Source: Vermamoeba vermiformis
Lineage: Eukaryota > Tubulinea > Echinamoebida
Direction: 5' to 3'
DNA length: 64,000 nt
Assembly: GCA_045837725.1 (NCBI GenBank)
Contig: JBEWZL010000215.1
Coordinates: 124,001 to 188,000, forward strand
Shown: piece by piece, positions 63,072 through 64,000 of the stretch
Layout: each line of letters starts with the position of its first letter
How positions within the stretch are numbered: position 1 is the first letter of the stretch
The notes under the pieces: model-generated
What the model saw: the letters and a program-made list of their open reading frames with translations, nothing else
The model's database searches: none
What the model was told of the DNA's origin: nothing
Translations under genes and position numbers: made by a program

Positions 63072-64000
63072 TTATTTCTGACGGCTAATTACAACTTCTG
63101 TCAAATCGATCAAGGCTTGTTTCGCAGGTGAGTCGCTAAAAACAGAGATGGCATCCAAAGCCAATTTACAATGATGCATGGCGAGCTGTTTCGTTCTGCT
63201 CAATCCTTCGCTATTTTGTACGAGTTCTTGTGCCTATAAATTATTATTAGAATTATTTCAGGCAATTTAAATCTGTTAACGTACTCGTGCCACATCTCCT
63301 TCTTGAGAGAATTGTCTTTGCACCATAGACTTGAGTTCAGGATATTGTTCAACGGCGTAAAGTGCAGGAGCAGTGGCGAGACCTAATTTTAAGTCGTTGG
63401 CCACTGGTTTGCCGAGTGACTCTTCGGTGCCCACGTAGTCCAGCATGTCGTCGATCAGCTGCGCCAGAGGTTAGACTGCTGACTCATAACTAGATAACGC
63501 AACACTTACTTGGAAGGCGAGACCGAGGTGACGGCCGTATTGAGTGGCACGTTCGATAATGTCCTTCTCGTAACCACCAATGATGGCAGCACAACGGCAC
63601 GAGTTGGCAATCAAAGAAGCAGTTTTGAGGTAAGTTTTCTGTCAATTAGGTCAGCTACGATGTTCTTCTCTAGCTCCATGCTCTATACATACCTCCATAT
63701 AGTAATTGAAATCGAGTGCGTGTTCAGGAGTGGCTTGCATAAACTCTCCTTCGACGAGATCCGAAATGACTCTGCAAAAAATTGTGTTAAGAATAATAAG
63801 ATCGCTGTGATATGAATAATAGGGCAAAAGACGGGGATATTTAAGCAGGAAGAAGGCAAAAAGCAAGGCGAGGGAAAAGGAAAAAAAGAATTAGCCTCCT
63901 GCGGGGGTCGAACCCGCGACCTTTGGCTTAGAAGGCCAACGCTCTACCATCTGAGCTAAGGAGGCTGTTTGTTGTTTTTGAAACCGCCCTTCTCTCGGCC
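63072..64000 (-). CDS. Long-chain polyprenyl diphosphate synthase (5' partial)
   Basis: C-terminal half of a trans-prenyltransferase of the COQ1/PDSS1 type, which makes the isoprenoid tail of ubiquinone. Exons from the window edge inward: 63771-63693, 63638-63510, 63458-63285, 63233-63072. Seen: 'ISDLVEGEFMQ', 'YMEKTYLKTASLIANSC', the second Asp-rich site 'FQLIDDMLDYVG', then 'GKPVANDLKLGLATAPALYA', as in decaprenyl/solanesyl synthases. The final residues are 'DLTEVVISRQK'. The first Asp-rich motif is beyond the window. The intron entering at 63772 and running past 64000 contains a tRNA-Arg on the same strand. Confidence 0.9.
63845..64000 (-). repeat. tRNA-bearing inverted duplicate, copy B
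   Basis: Reverse complement of the block at 59171-59335. On the sense strand it starts GGCCGAGAGAAGGGCGG (copy A has ...GGGCTA) and keeps the tRNA and the downstream T-run and TTGCTTTTTGC segment with small indels. It is cut by the window edge. It lies within an intron of the polyprenyl synthase gene, in sense orientation to that gene. Confidence 0.9.
63893..63965 (-). tRNA. tRNA-Arg (anticodon TCT), second intronic copy
   Basis: The mature tRNA sequence is identical by eye to the copy at 59206-59278, on the opposite strand, with the same TCT anticodon loop and a T-run terminator (seven T's) just past the 3' end. It lies in an intron of the polyprenyl synthase gene, on that gene's strand. 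Confidence 0.96.

Overview
The window is nuclear DNA from a compact, intron-rich eukaryote. About 31 protein genes sit on both strands, roughly one per 2 kb. Most are split by short GT-AG introns (about 45-70 bases, often with CTAAC/CTAAT shortly before the acceptor). The intronless EF-1alpha gene lacks the roughly 12-residue insertion found in animals and fungi after the 'NLPWYKGP' stretch, so the host is probably not an opisthokont. Diaphanous-type formin, PTEN, RasGEF, FYVE/WH2 and BCAS3-like genes fit an amoeboid protist (Amoebozoa-like). That placement is inference; I cannot name the species. I saw no retroelements, DNA transposons, CRISPR arrays or bacterial-style operons.

Layout. 1-9 kb: Asp/Asn beta-hydroxylase (5' cut by the window edge), cyclin K, a BCAS3-like propeller protein, SNM1/PSO2 nuclease (minus) and V-ATPase subunit e. 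8.7-16 kb, all minus: a TYW1 flavodoxin fragment, a SANT plus C2H2 protein, the XPB helicase and NUFIP1. 16-34 kb, all plus: capping protein alpha, MCM3, a giant formin, a tail-anchored calponin-homology protein, a Bet1-like SNARE, a SET protein and a FYVE-pseudokinase-WH2 protein. 34-42 kb, all minus: an RNA ligase-polynucleotide kinase fusion, a SETD3/LSMT-like methyltransferase and an unidentified propeller/coiled-coil protein. 42-52 kb, plus: EF-1alpha, PTEN-like phosphatase, URB2. 52-64 kb: GLYAT-like acyltransferase, SAP30-like, a charged coiled-coil protein, UreF, MCTS1, a DUF7477-like repeat protein with a tRNA-Arg in an intron, RasGEF, and the C-terminal half of a polyprenyl diphosphate synthase whose intron carries a second, inverted copy of that tRNA-Arg block.

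Themes. Actin and membrane dynamics are well represented (formin, capping protein, CH protein, FYVE-WH2 protein, PTEN, RasGEF, possible actin-His methyltransferase). So are genome maintenance and transcription (XPB, SNM1, MCM3, cyclin K, SAP30-like) and RNA/ribosome biogenesis (NUFIP1, URB2, RNA ligase-kinase, MCTS1, EF-1alpha, tRNA-Arg). Neighbours look functionally unrelated, as expected of a eukaryotic chromosome. The most unusual signals are the duplicated intronic tRNA block and a strongly over-represented palindrome, TGACA-SS-TGTCA, found mainly inside tiny introns.
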